Shown: positions 50,429-57,141 of the stretch, piece by piece
Numbering within the stretch: the stretch's first letter is position 1
How the letters are laid out: every line of letters begins with the position of its first letter
Assembly (NCBI GenBank): GCA_003249555.1
Contig: QKIQ01000070.1
Span: 1 to 57,141 of the forward strand
Direction of reading: 5' to 3'
From: Clostridia bacterium
Lineage (GTDB): Bacteria > Bacillota > Clostridia > Christensenellales > SZUA-584
DNA: 57,141 nucleotides
Notes under the pieces: generated by a model
What the model was told of the DNA's origin: nothing
What the model saw: the letters and a program-made list of their open reading frames with translations, nothing else
Database searches by the model: none
Program-made: the position numbers and the translations under genes

Positions 50429-51640
50429 CTAAATATTAGTATAAATACTAATCATAGGCACCAGCACCGCGAGAATGATACCCAACACCAGCACCGCGAC
50501 GATCACAAGCAATATGGGCTGAAGCATGGTGGTCAGCCTTGTGACTGCCACATCCGCTTCTTCTTCAAAATATTCGGCGGCCCGTTCAAGCATCTGGTCG
50601 AGCGTGCCTGATTCCTCCCCGATTTTGGCCATGTGCATCATCATGCTAGGGAATATACCCGCCGCGCCCACAGCCTCGTAAAGCGAACGCCCCTGCTTGA
50701 TCTGTTCTTCCACCTCGAGCAGCTTGTGTTCCGCGAGCTTGTTGTTAACGATTTTGGACGCAATACGAAGCGACTGCGTGAGCGCAATGCCCGTGGCGGT
50801 CAGCGTGGAAAGCGTTCGGCTGACCCGCGCGGACATGAGTCGGATAGAGGCCTTCTTCACAAGCGGGAACTGGAGCTTAAATGTGTCCAGTGCAAGACGG
50901 CCCTGCTCTGATGACTTAAACATTTTGAAAAGCACATAGATAAGCAGAATGCCGCCCAGCAGATACATCCATTGATTGATTACGAAATCGCTCAACCCCA
51001 TCACGGCTTTGGTGATGCCTGGCAGCTCAGTATTCATCGACGCGAATATCCCAACAAACTTGGGTATGACAAACGCGAGCATGAATATGACCACAAGCAC
51101 CGCGACAACGCCGACGATGATGGGATATGTCATGGCAGATTTGACCTTGCGCGCAATTCTGTAGTCCTTGTCGAATGTGACGGCAAGCCTATCCAGTGAG
51201 AGATCCAGTGTACCGCTGACTTCGCCCGCTTCAATCATCTGAATCATGATGGTCGGCAGCGCACGCTCATGCAGCGCAAGGCTTTCCGATAAACCTTTGC
51301 CTCGCTGCAAATCGTCGCAGACAGATGCGAGTATGCCCTTGAACTTTTTATGATCCGTCTGTTCCTCAAGCATTGTGAGCGCTTGAACAAGTGGTACGCC
51401 TGCTTTTAAAATGCTGGAAAACTGCGAGCAAAATATGGAAAGCACACGTTTGGGTATCTTGGCAGACCCTATGGTGATCTCCATTGATGTTTTGGCGTTG
51501 ATTTCACTAAGGTTCAGTAAATACAGTGACTTGGCGCGAAGTTCGTAGACGACCGCCTTTTTGTCTGTCGCTTCGATAACGCCTTCTACGGTTTGTCCGG
51601 CTTTATTGGCCGCTTTATATAAATATTTAATAATAATCAC
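50429..51640 (-). CDS. pilC: Type IV pilus inner-membrane platform protein PilC
   Basis: The 403-residue protein has the two T2SSF domains (about 70-190 and 270-395) with three membrane segments, and typical VLSIFCSQFSSILKAGVPLVQAL and LIEAGEVSGTLDLSLDRLA blocks. PilC is the rotating membrane core that works with PilB and PilT. The GTG at 51640 is embedded in GAGAGGTGAT, which looks like the ribosome binding site itself; initiation at a following ATT codon, giving MKYLYKA or MIKYLYKA, is possible. Confidence 0.92.
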   Translation of the reverse strand: MIIIKYLYKAANKAGQTVEGVIEATDKKAVVYELRAKSLYLLNLSEINAKTSMEITIGSAKIPKRVLSIFCSQFSSILKAGVPLVQALTMLEEQTDHKKFKGILASVCDDLQRGKGLSESLALHERALPTIMIQMIEAGEVSGTLDLSLDRLAVTFDKDYRIARKVKSAMTYPIIVGVVAVLVVIFMLAFVIPKFVGIFASMNTELPGITKAVMGLSDFVINQWMYLLGGILLIYVLFKMFKSSEQGRLALDTFKLQFPLVKKASIRLMSARVSRTLSTLTATGIALTQSLRIASKIVNNKLAEHKLLEVEEQIKQGRSLYEAVGAAGIFPSMMMHMAKIGEESGTLDQMLERAAEYFEEEADVAVTRLTTMLQPILLVIVAVLVLGIILAVLVPMISIYTNI

Positions 51641-51658
51641 CTCTCAAAGATGTGGGTT

Positions 51659-52708
51659 TTACAGCAATGTCTGTATGTATGCGCGGTCAACCGAAAAGAA
51701 AAGCGCGTTTTCGCGTGATATGCGTCCCTGACGATAGAGCTCGGCGAGCGCGTTGTCCATAAGCTGATTGCCCGAAGCCGTGGACGCTTGCATCATTCCT
51801 GCCACCTGATGCACCTTGTTTTCACGTATCAGATTGCGTACGGCAGGCGTCGCAATCAGCGTTTCCACTGCGGCAACACGCGTTTTGCCGTCTGCGCTGA
51901 GCAGCAGCTGCTGCGATATCACCGCCGCCAGCGTCATAGAAAGCTGCATGCGTATTTGCTGCTGCTGGTGCGGCGGAAATACGTCTATCACGCGATCGAT
52001 GGTTTTGGCGGCGCCCGTTGTGTGCAGTGTTGACAGCACGAGATGCCCTGTTTCCGCGGCGGTCAGCGCGATACTGATTGTTTCAAGGTCACGCATTTCG
52101 CCGATAAGTATGATGTCGGGGTCTTGGCGCATCGCGGCGCGGAGTGCGTTTGCGTAGTTTTCCGAATCCACGCCGATTTCACGCTGGTTGACTATGCTTT
52201 TTTTGTGCTTGTGCAGATATTCGATCGGGTCTTCGAGCGTGAGAATATGCTGGCTGCGGGTGCGGTTTATCACATCGATCATGGACGCCAGCGTGGTGGA
52301 TTTGCCGCTGCCCGTGGGGCCCGTAACGAGGATGAGACCGCGGTTTAGCGAACACAGCGAGTTGACAATTGGGGGAAGCCCCAGCGAATTTAAGTCCGGC
52401 GCGTTGCTTCGAATCAGGCGCATGGCGAGCGCCACACTCTGGCGCTGGCGGTAGGCGTTGACGCGGAAACGGTATTTGCCGGGAGCCGAGAGCGAAAAAT
52501 CATACTCGCCGTGTTTGTTGAACGCATTCCATTGCGCTTCGTTCATGATTTCCTTAGCGAAATCCAGCGACATACCAGGTGTCACAACTGTGTCTTCAAT
52601 GGGTACAAGACCGCTGCTAACACGCATCGTCGGAGGTATGCCTACGGTGATATGGATGTCCGACGCGCCGTTTGCAGCCGCTTTTTCCATCAACTCCGAA
52701 ATTCTCAT
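51659..52708 (-). CDS. pilT: Pilus retraction ATPase PilT
   Basis: ATG at 52708 with AAAGGAG nine bases upstream, overlapping the pilB stop; product 349 residues starting MRISELMEKAAANGASDIHI. Walker A is GPTGSGKST, the Asp box LEDPIEYLH, Walker B IILIGEMRD and His box AAETGHLVLSTLHT. PilT depolymerises pili for twitching motility or DNA uptake. The usual AIRNLIRE-like motif appears as AVRNLIRENK. Confidence 0.95.
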   Translation of the reverse strand: MRISELMEKAAANGASDIHITVGIPPTMRVSSGLVPIEDTVVTPGMSLDFAKEIMNEAQWNAFNKHGEYDFSLSAPGKYRFRVNAYRQRQSVALAMRLIRSNAPDLNSLGLPPIVNSLCSLNRGLILVTGPTGSGKSTTLASMIDVINRTRSQHILTLEDPIEYLHKHKKSIVNQREIGVDSENYANALRAAMRQDPDIILIGEMRDLETISIALTAAETGHLVLSTLHTTGAAKTIDRVIDVFPPHQQQQIRMQLSMTLAAVISQQLLLSADGKTRVAAVETLIATPAVRNLIRENKVHQVAGMMQASTASGNQLMDNALAELYRQGRISRENALFFSVDRAYIQTLL

Positions 52709-54399
52709 TCGCTGTCTCCTTTGTAAGAATACGATGTGCTGATCACTTCCTGAATCGTGGTGACGCCGCTTTCCATGAGCGCGATACACTCCAAAGCGAT
52801 CGTGGTCATATGCTGGCGATTTATCGCATCGTCGCGTATGGCGTCAATCGCGTCCCCGCCCGTGATCATATCGCGCACATGCCTGTCGATCACAAATATT
52901 TCATGAACCGCTCGGCGCCCCTTGTAGCCTGAATTGTTGCAGTAAGAGCAGCCCTTGCCGTAATAAATCGTTTTGGCGTAATTGCCCGGAAGCCCTGCCG
53001 CGGCAAGCTCGAACCGGCTCGGCTTGTATTCTTCCTTGCAGTAGGGACAGATCGTTTTGACAAGCCGTTGAGACAGCACACCGACGAGCGATGCGGATAG
53101 CATGTAAGGCGGAATACCCATGTCGATAAGCCGCGAAATGGTGCTGACGGCGTCGTTTGTATGTATGGTGGAAAGCACAAGGTGGCCTGTGATGGCCGCG
53201 CGTATCGCGATATCCACTGTTTCACGGTCGCGAATTTCACCGATCATGATCACATCGGGGTCTTGGCGCAGTATGGAACGCAGACCCGTGGAAAACGTCA
53301 GCCCTGCTTTGACATTCACCTGAACCTGATTGATACCTCCCATGGAGTATTCCACAGGGTCTTCTACGGTGATGATATTCTTTGAGGTGTCGTTGATTTC
53401 GCTGAGCATGGCATACAACGTGGTGGATTTACCGCTGCCTGTCGGGCCTGTTATCAGTATGATGCCATGTGGGTTTTTGAGAAGCAAGTCAAACTTGCGG
53501 ATATTGTCCTTGGTAAAACCAAGTTTTTCTTTGCTCATGAAAAAGTTCTGTTTGTCAAGAAGGCGCATAACGACCTTTTCGCCGTGTACGGTGGGCATCG
53601 ACGACATACGCACGTCGATCTCGTTGCCCGCCATTATTAGCTTGTAGCGGCCGTCCTGCGGGAGCCGCTTCTCAGCGATATCCATACCGCCGATGATTTT
53701 TAGCCGTGTGGTGACGGCGGACTGTGCCTTTTTAGGTATCGTGAGTGCCCCCACAAGTTGACCGTCGATGCGCATGCGCACTCGGATATCTTTTTCGCCC
53801 GGTTCGATATGAATATCACTTGCTTTGGCCTTGGCAGCCTGTTCAAATATGGAATTCACGAGGCGGACAATGGGCGCGTTTGCGATGTTTGCCGCAGCCT
53901 GATCCATGACGGAATCGGTTTCATGGACTTCGGCCGCCAGCTCGCGTATCGCGGTTTCCGCGTACTCGTTGCCGTATATGGTATTGATTGCAGTTTCAAT
54001 CGCAAGCTCGGGCGCAATCATGGGGTAAACATCAAGGCCAGACATCACCCTTGCGTCTTCTATGGCGATAAAATCGGCAGGATCAGCCATAGCAAGATAC
54101 AGCCGTTTGCCGTCCACCTTGACCGGCGCCATTTTGTGCTTTCTCGCAAGTGAAACGGGCAATGCCTTGGAAAGCGATTTTGGCAGATTGATTGTTTCCA
54201 GATTGATAAAAGGGATGTCTAGCTGATACTGCATGACTTCCATAAGCTGCTGCTCTGTCACCAACCCGCGGGCCTTGAGTATCTTGCCAAGACGCTCGCC
54301 TGTTTTTTTCTGTTCGCTGAGACATTCTTGAAGTTGCTCATTGGTGATAATGCCCACATCAATAAGCATTTCACCTAAATATTTATGTTTTATCGCCAA
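52705..54399 (-). CDS. pilB: Pilus extension ATPase PilB (GspE family)
   Basis: I place the start at TTG 54399, giving MAIKHKYLGEMLIDVGIITNEQL, the normal N-terminus of the family; a GTG three codons upstream is an alternative. The N-terminal MshEN/GspE-N domain (about 1-150) is followed by the ATPase with Walker A GPTGSGKSTT, VEDPVEYSMGG, MIGEIRDRETVDIA and the zinc tetracysteine CPYC and CSYC. PilB powers pilin assembly. It heads the leftward pilus cluster. Confidence 0.93.
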   Translation of the reverse strand: MAIKHKYLGEMLIDVGIITNEQLQECLSEQKKTGERLGKILKARGLVTEQQLMEVMQYQLDIPFINLETINLPKSLSKALPVSLARKHKMAPVKVDGKRLYLAMADPADFIAIEDARVMSGLDVYPMIAPELAIETAINTIYGNEYAETAIRELAAEVHETDSVMDQAAANIANAPIVRLVNSIFEQAAKAKASDIHIEPGEKDIRVRMRIDGQLVGALTIPKKAQSAVTTRLKIIGGMDIAEKRLPQDGRYKLIMAGNEIDVRMSSMPTVHGEKVVMRLLDKQNFFMSKEKLGFTKDNIRKFDLLLKNPHGIILITGPTGSGKSTTLYAMLSEINDTSKNIITVEDPVEYSMGGINQVQVNVKAGLTFSTGLRSILRQDPDVIMIGEIRDRETVDIAIRAAITGHLVLSTIHTNDAVSTISRLIDMGIPPYMLSASLVGVLSQRLVKTICPYCKEEYKPSRFELAAAGLPGNYAKTIYYGKGCSYCNNSGYKGRRAVHEIFVIDRHVRDMITGGDAIDAIRDDAINRQHMTTIALECIALMESGVTTIQEVISTSYSYKGDSE

Positions 54400-54507
54400 A
54401 TTAGCCACCGCCTGTACAATGCATTTAAATATTAATAAACGGGTCTTATTATGAGTAAACAACAATTGCGCATAGGCACGAGATAAGCGTGCTTAACCTT
54501 TTTAGTC

Positions 54508-54536
54508 TTTACATACCAAATGATTTTCTGTATACT
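54508..54536 (+). promoter_or_regulatory. Promoter of the lipoprotein gene
   Basis: TTTACA (54508-54513) and TATACT (54531-54536) are spaced by 17 bases, about 30 bases before the ATG at 54566. Confidence 0.7.
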
Positions 54537-54565
54537 TGAGTACGACATTACAAAAGGGGATTATT

Positions 54566-55078
54566 ATGCAAAAAAAACGTTTTAAGATAGCCGTTGCGGC
54601 CATTTTGCTCGTATCGCTGACAGTGTTGATGGCGGGCTGCGGCGGAGCGGCTTCCGTTCCAAAACCCACGATGTCTGAAAACGCCACGCCTGTTTCGGTG
54701 GACGGCAGCTGCGAGATGTCATTAGACGGTGACACCATCACGGTATCGGGAGAAACGAGTCTTATGGACGGTGCGTTGCTGCACATATCCGTTGTGTCTC
54801 AAGACGGCATGATCGTGGATTATGTCACAATGACGAAAAGCGGGGATCAGGTATCACACGAATTTACTATCTCAAGTGAAAAGTATGACGACACCGTCAA
54901 GGCGGTGACAGGATTTATCACATGCGCGCCTTCGCAATACGGAGAGCAGCCGGAGGCGATTTATGCGTCGTACGGCAAGAAGTTTGAAAATCTGCAGGCG
55001 CCCGAAGGCGACATTGTGTGGAACGGTGGCGGCGTTGTGGTGCTGTTTGCATCGGAAAGCGTCGAGCTCACAAAATAA
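54566..55078 (+). CDS. Small lipoprotein of unknown function
   Basis: ATG at 54566 behind AAAAGGGGA gives 170 residues. A lipoprotein signal (basic start KKRFKIAVAAILLVSLTVLMAGC) ends in the lipobox LMAGC with Cys23. The rest is a beta-rich domain with SLDGDTITVSGETSLMDGALLHISVVSQDG, resembling extracellular Ig-like or calcium-free beta-sandwich domains. It is divergent from the pilus cluster and has its own promoter and terminator. Function unknown. Confidence 0.8.
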   Translation: MQKKRFKIAVAAILLVSLTVLMAGCGGAASVPKPTMSENATPVSVDGSCEMSLDGDTITVSGETSLMDGALLHISVVSQDGMIVDYVTMTKSGDQVSHEFTISSEKYDDTVKAVTGFITCAPSQYGEQPEAIYASYGKKFENLQAPEGDIVWNGGGVVVLFASESVELTK

Positions 55079-55092
55079 CGAATACGCTAAGC

Positions 55093-55124
55093 AAGACCGC
55101 GGGGGAGTCCCCTCGGTCTTTTTT
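55093..55124 (+). terminator. Terminator after the lipoprotein gene
   Basis: AAGACCG and CGGTCTT (55093-55099 and 55114-55120) with inner GGGG/CCCC pairs form a strong stem, followed by TTTT. Confidence 0.85.
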
Positions 55125-55212
55125 ATATGACCGCATCAAGATGATCATTTGATGTTTTTCGCTCATAATCGGCATATTGTTATGTCTCATGACTCAATAT
55201 GTGAATTTATTA

Positions 55213-55241
55213 TTAACAATAGACAAGCTGTGTGATATGAT
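55213..55241 (+). promoter_or_regulatory. Promoter of the sodium symporter gene
   Basis: TTAACA (55213-55218) and TATGAT (55236-55241) are spaced by 17 bases. The start codon follows about 33 bases later. Confidence 0.65.
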
Positions 55242-55274
55242 AACGTGTAATTATTACATTTTTGGAGGGTGGAT

Positions 55275-56792
55275 ATGACAGGGGATCAGATACAGATTTT
55301 GATCGCAATGTGCCTTTATATGGCGATGATGATTATTGTGGGTGCTGTTTATTCCAAACACAACAAAAGCACGAGTGATTATCTTCTGGGCGGAAGAAAG
55401 CTGGGACCATGGGTCACGGCGATGAGTGCCGAGGCATCCGATATGTCCGGATGGTTGCTCATGGGCTTGCCGGGGGTCGCCTATTTAACGGGTATTGGAG
55501 AAGTATTCTGGACAGCGCTCGGTCTCGCTGTAGGCACATATCTCAATTGGCTTTTTGTGGCCAAGCGGCTGCGTAAATATACCAAGGTGGCGGGCAACTC
55601 GATTACACTGCCCGACTATTTCTCCAACAGATTCAGGGACAAGCACAAGATACTCATGAGTTTTGCGGCTGTTCTCATCCTTTTATTCTTTGTAATTTAT
55701 TTGGGCTCAGGTTTTGCGGCCATGGGCAAGCTTTTTAAATCGCTGTTCGGTCTTGACTATACGTTGATGATGATTATCAGCGCCATCGTCATTATTGTCT
55801 ATTCCGTGGTGGGCGGTTTTCTCGCGGTCTGCACGACCGATCTGATACAGGGCGTGCTCATGTTTTTTGCGCTGCTGGCCATTGTCTTTTTCGGATACGC
55901 GGCTGTGGGAGGAACTGAGAACATAACCGCTCAGCTTTCCGGTATTAACGGATATTTTAGCATTTGGGGCGTGAATAACCCTGCGGACAACTCTTTTACG
56001 CAATACAGCGTTCTGGATATTATTTCGATACTTGCGTGGGGCCTTGGGTACTTTGGCATGCCGCACATTTTGCTTCGGTTTATGGCCATACGCAAAACGA
56101 GGCAGATCAGGCAGTCTCGCCGCATTGCCACAGTGTGGGTTGTCATATCGCTGGCTGCCGCAATCATGATCGGCGTGATTGGCCGTGCGCTGGTTGGTGA
56201 CGTATTGATGGACGGTATGCAGGAAACGGTGTTCTCTGCGCTCGCGACCACGTTATTCCCGGCGCTCATCGCAGGTGTTTTTATATCCGGTATACTGGCC
56301 TCCACAATGAGCACATCAGACAGCCAACTGTTGGCGGCGGCTTCTGTTATTTCCAAGAACTTTTTCCACGGGATCATTAAAAAGAACGCAACGGACAAGC
56401 AGATACTGACCGTATCCAAAGCCACGGTAATCGGCGCGGCACTCATCGGCATTTTGTTCGCGCTGGACGAAAAAAGCACCGTCTTTGGCATCGTGTCATA
56501 TGCATGGGCAGGCTTCGGCGCGACATTCGGCCCGCTGGTAATACTTTCGCTGTTTTGGAAGCGCATGAACAAATGGGGCGCGCTGGCCGGCATGCTCAGC
56601 GGTGCGGCCACGGTTATTATATGGAAAGAGATATTAAATCAGATGGGTGGCATATTTGGTATCTACGAGCTGCTGCCAGGTTTTATCGTTGCACTAATTG
56701 CTATTGTTGTGGTCAGCCTTCTCACAAAGGCGCCGTCTCAGGAGATAATTGATGAATTTGATTCCGTAAAAACGGCAGAGGTAGACGATTAA
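55275..56792 (+). CDS. putP: Sodium:solute symporter (SSS family), PutP-like proline carrier
   Basis: ATG at 55275 with GGAGG six bases before it gives 505 residues and about thirteen membrane segments. Diagnostic stretches are SDYLLGGRKLGPWVTAMSAEASDMSGWLLMGLPG (with the sodium-site serines and Asp of PutP), GGFLAVCTTDLIQGVLMF, and STMSTSDSQLLAAASVIS. These closely resemble sodium/proline symporters. It imports proline or a related solute, perhaps for Stickland-type metabolism or osmoprotection. Monocistronic, with its own promoter and terminator. Confidence 0.92.
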   Translation: MTGDQIQILIAMCLYMAMMIIVGAVYSKHNKSTSDYLLGGRKLGPWVTAMSAEASDMSGWLLMGLPGVAYLTGIGEVFWTALGLAVGTYLNWLFVAKRLRKYTKVAGNSITLPDYFSNRFRDKHKILMSFAAVLILLFFVIYLGSGFAAMGKLFKSLFGLDYTLMMIISAIVIIVYSVVGGFLAVCTTDLIQGVLMFFALLAIVFFGYAAVGGTENITAQLSGINGYFSIWGVNNPADNSFTQYSVLDIISILAWGLGYFGMPHILLRFMAIRKTRQIRQSRRIATVWVVISLAAAIMIGVIGRALVGDVLMDGMQETVFSALATTLFPALIAGVFISGILASTMSTSDSQLLAAASVISKNFFHGIIKKNATDKQILTVSKATVIGAALIGILFALDEKSTVFGIVSYAWAGFGATFGPLVILSLFWKRMNKWGALAGMLSGAATVIIWKEILNQMGGIFGIYELLPGFIVALIAIVVVSLLTKAPSQEIIDEFDSVKTAEVDD

Positions 56793-56805
56793 TCAATACT
56801 TAGTC

Positions 56806-56839
56806 AAAAAACGGATGCGAGAAATCGCATCCGTTTTTT
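56806..56839 (+). terminator. Terminator after the symporter gene
   Basis: A perfect 15-bp stem (56806-56820 with 56825-56839) closes a GAAA loop; the right arm ends in TTTTTT. Very strong intrinsic terminator, able to work in both directions. Confidence 0.92.
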
Positions 56840-56994
56840 GCGTTTCATGCATCTGCTTTTGAGAACCAAACCGATAAATATTCGCCAAGCGCATTTTGGC
56901 TGTTAAACGCGAAAAGCGAAGAGAAAATCACAGTAAAAGTGAGCGCTAATCGAAAAATTCCATGAAATTACCAATGTATGATAAGTTTTATTTC

Positions 56995-57024
56995 TTGCTA
57001 TTTACAGGTGCCTATGAGTATAAT
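56995..57024 (+). promoter_or_regulatory. Promoter near the right window edge
   Basis: TTGCTA (56995-57000) and a perfect TATAAT (57019-57024) are 18 bases apart. The stretch 56840-56990 before it shows no gene. Confidence 0.6.
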
Positions 57025-57091
57025 CTACTCGAAATAGTATTTCTCCATAATCAAATCTTGTGTTTGAACAAAGCAGAAGCAGGTTCTGATT

Positions 57092-57141
57092 ATGGAGTAT
57101 AATCAGCCAATGTATACAGAATTGATACCTGGTTCGTATAG
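57092..57141 (+). CDS. Possible start of a gene cut by the window edge
   Basis: From ATG 57092 the frame MEYNQPMYTELIPGSY stays open to the edge. It lies about 60 bases after a good promoter. The ribosome binding site is weak (AGCAGG), and the start lies in one arm of an 11-bp inverted repeat (57043-57053 with 57087-57097). Confidence 0.3.
   Translation, partial: MEYNQPMYTELIPGSY

Overview
The window looks like the chromosome of an anaerobic, spore-forming, single-membrane member of the Bacillota, most likely class Clostridia. The support is strong AGGAGG-type ribosome binding sites, an intact sporulation sigma factor SigK that still has its pro-sequence, a tungsten aldehyde:ferredoxin oxidoreductase, a type IV pilus cluster without an outer-membrane secretin, and EF-P, RmuC and bactofilin genes of Firmicutes type. 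I see no rRNA, tRNA, CRISPR array, prophage or classical insertion sequence. Species-level placement is not possible from sequence reading alone.

Layout. 1-4.6 kb: the end of an unknown gene, then a tungstopterin module (radical SAM/SPASM maturase, ThiF/MoeB-like E1 enzyme, MoaD-like protein) converging on the aldehyde:ferredoxin oxidoreductase gene. 4.8-16.6 kb: a carbohydrate-acid island. A four-gene, end-overlapping signalling operon (a small kinase-like fragment, a membrane-anchored TRAP-binding-protein-like sensor, a LytS/YesM-type kinase and an AraC-type response regulator) stands in front of a DctP-DctQ-DctM TRAP transporter, KduD-like and zinc dehydrogenases, KduI, a URO-D/MtaA-like protein and a second AraC regulator. 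The content fits uptake and isomerisation of (unsaturated) uronates leading towards 2-keto-3-deoxygluconate.

16.6-31.9 kb: housekeeping and small regulatory genes: sigK, endonuclease IV-like, Xaa-Pro peptidase, efp; a MarR / cytidylate-kinase-like / MATE operon; thrC, a DUF503 protein, trpS, a HAD phosphatase; a DUF559 nuclease-like gene framed by inverted copies of a structured repeat; an XRE membrane regulator; a Gly/Cys-rich tandem-repeat protein; rmuC; a DUF2975-XRE-microprotein operon; a DeoR regulator. 32-44 kb: tadA (apparently leaderless), a degenerate GGDEF/HD-GYP protein, a bactofilin with a membrane partner, a TIM-barrel isomerase, a CoA-disulfide-reductase/rhodanese with an ArsR regulator, an isoprenylcysteine-methyltransferase-like protein, a YfcC carrier, a WYL regulator and a FapA/DUF342 protein.

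44-54.5 kb: a leftward type IV pilus cluster (pilB, pilT, pilC, major pilin, prepilin peptidase, two minor prepilins, a PilX-like beta-repeat protein, pilM, pilN, pilO). The PilX-like gene is split by one in-frame TGA at the place of a conserved glycine in its repeat. 54.5-57.1 kb: a lipoprotein, an SSS-family (PutP-like) sodium symporter, and a promoter with the start of a truncated reading frame.

The most unusual items are the kinase-like fragment and binding-protein-like sensor in the TRAP signalling operon, the DUF559 gene whose ribosome binding site and carboxyl end are supplied by flanking inverted repeats, the interrupted pilus protein, and the catalytically degraded GGDEF/HD-GYP protein.
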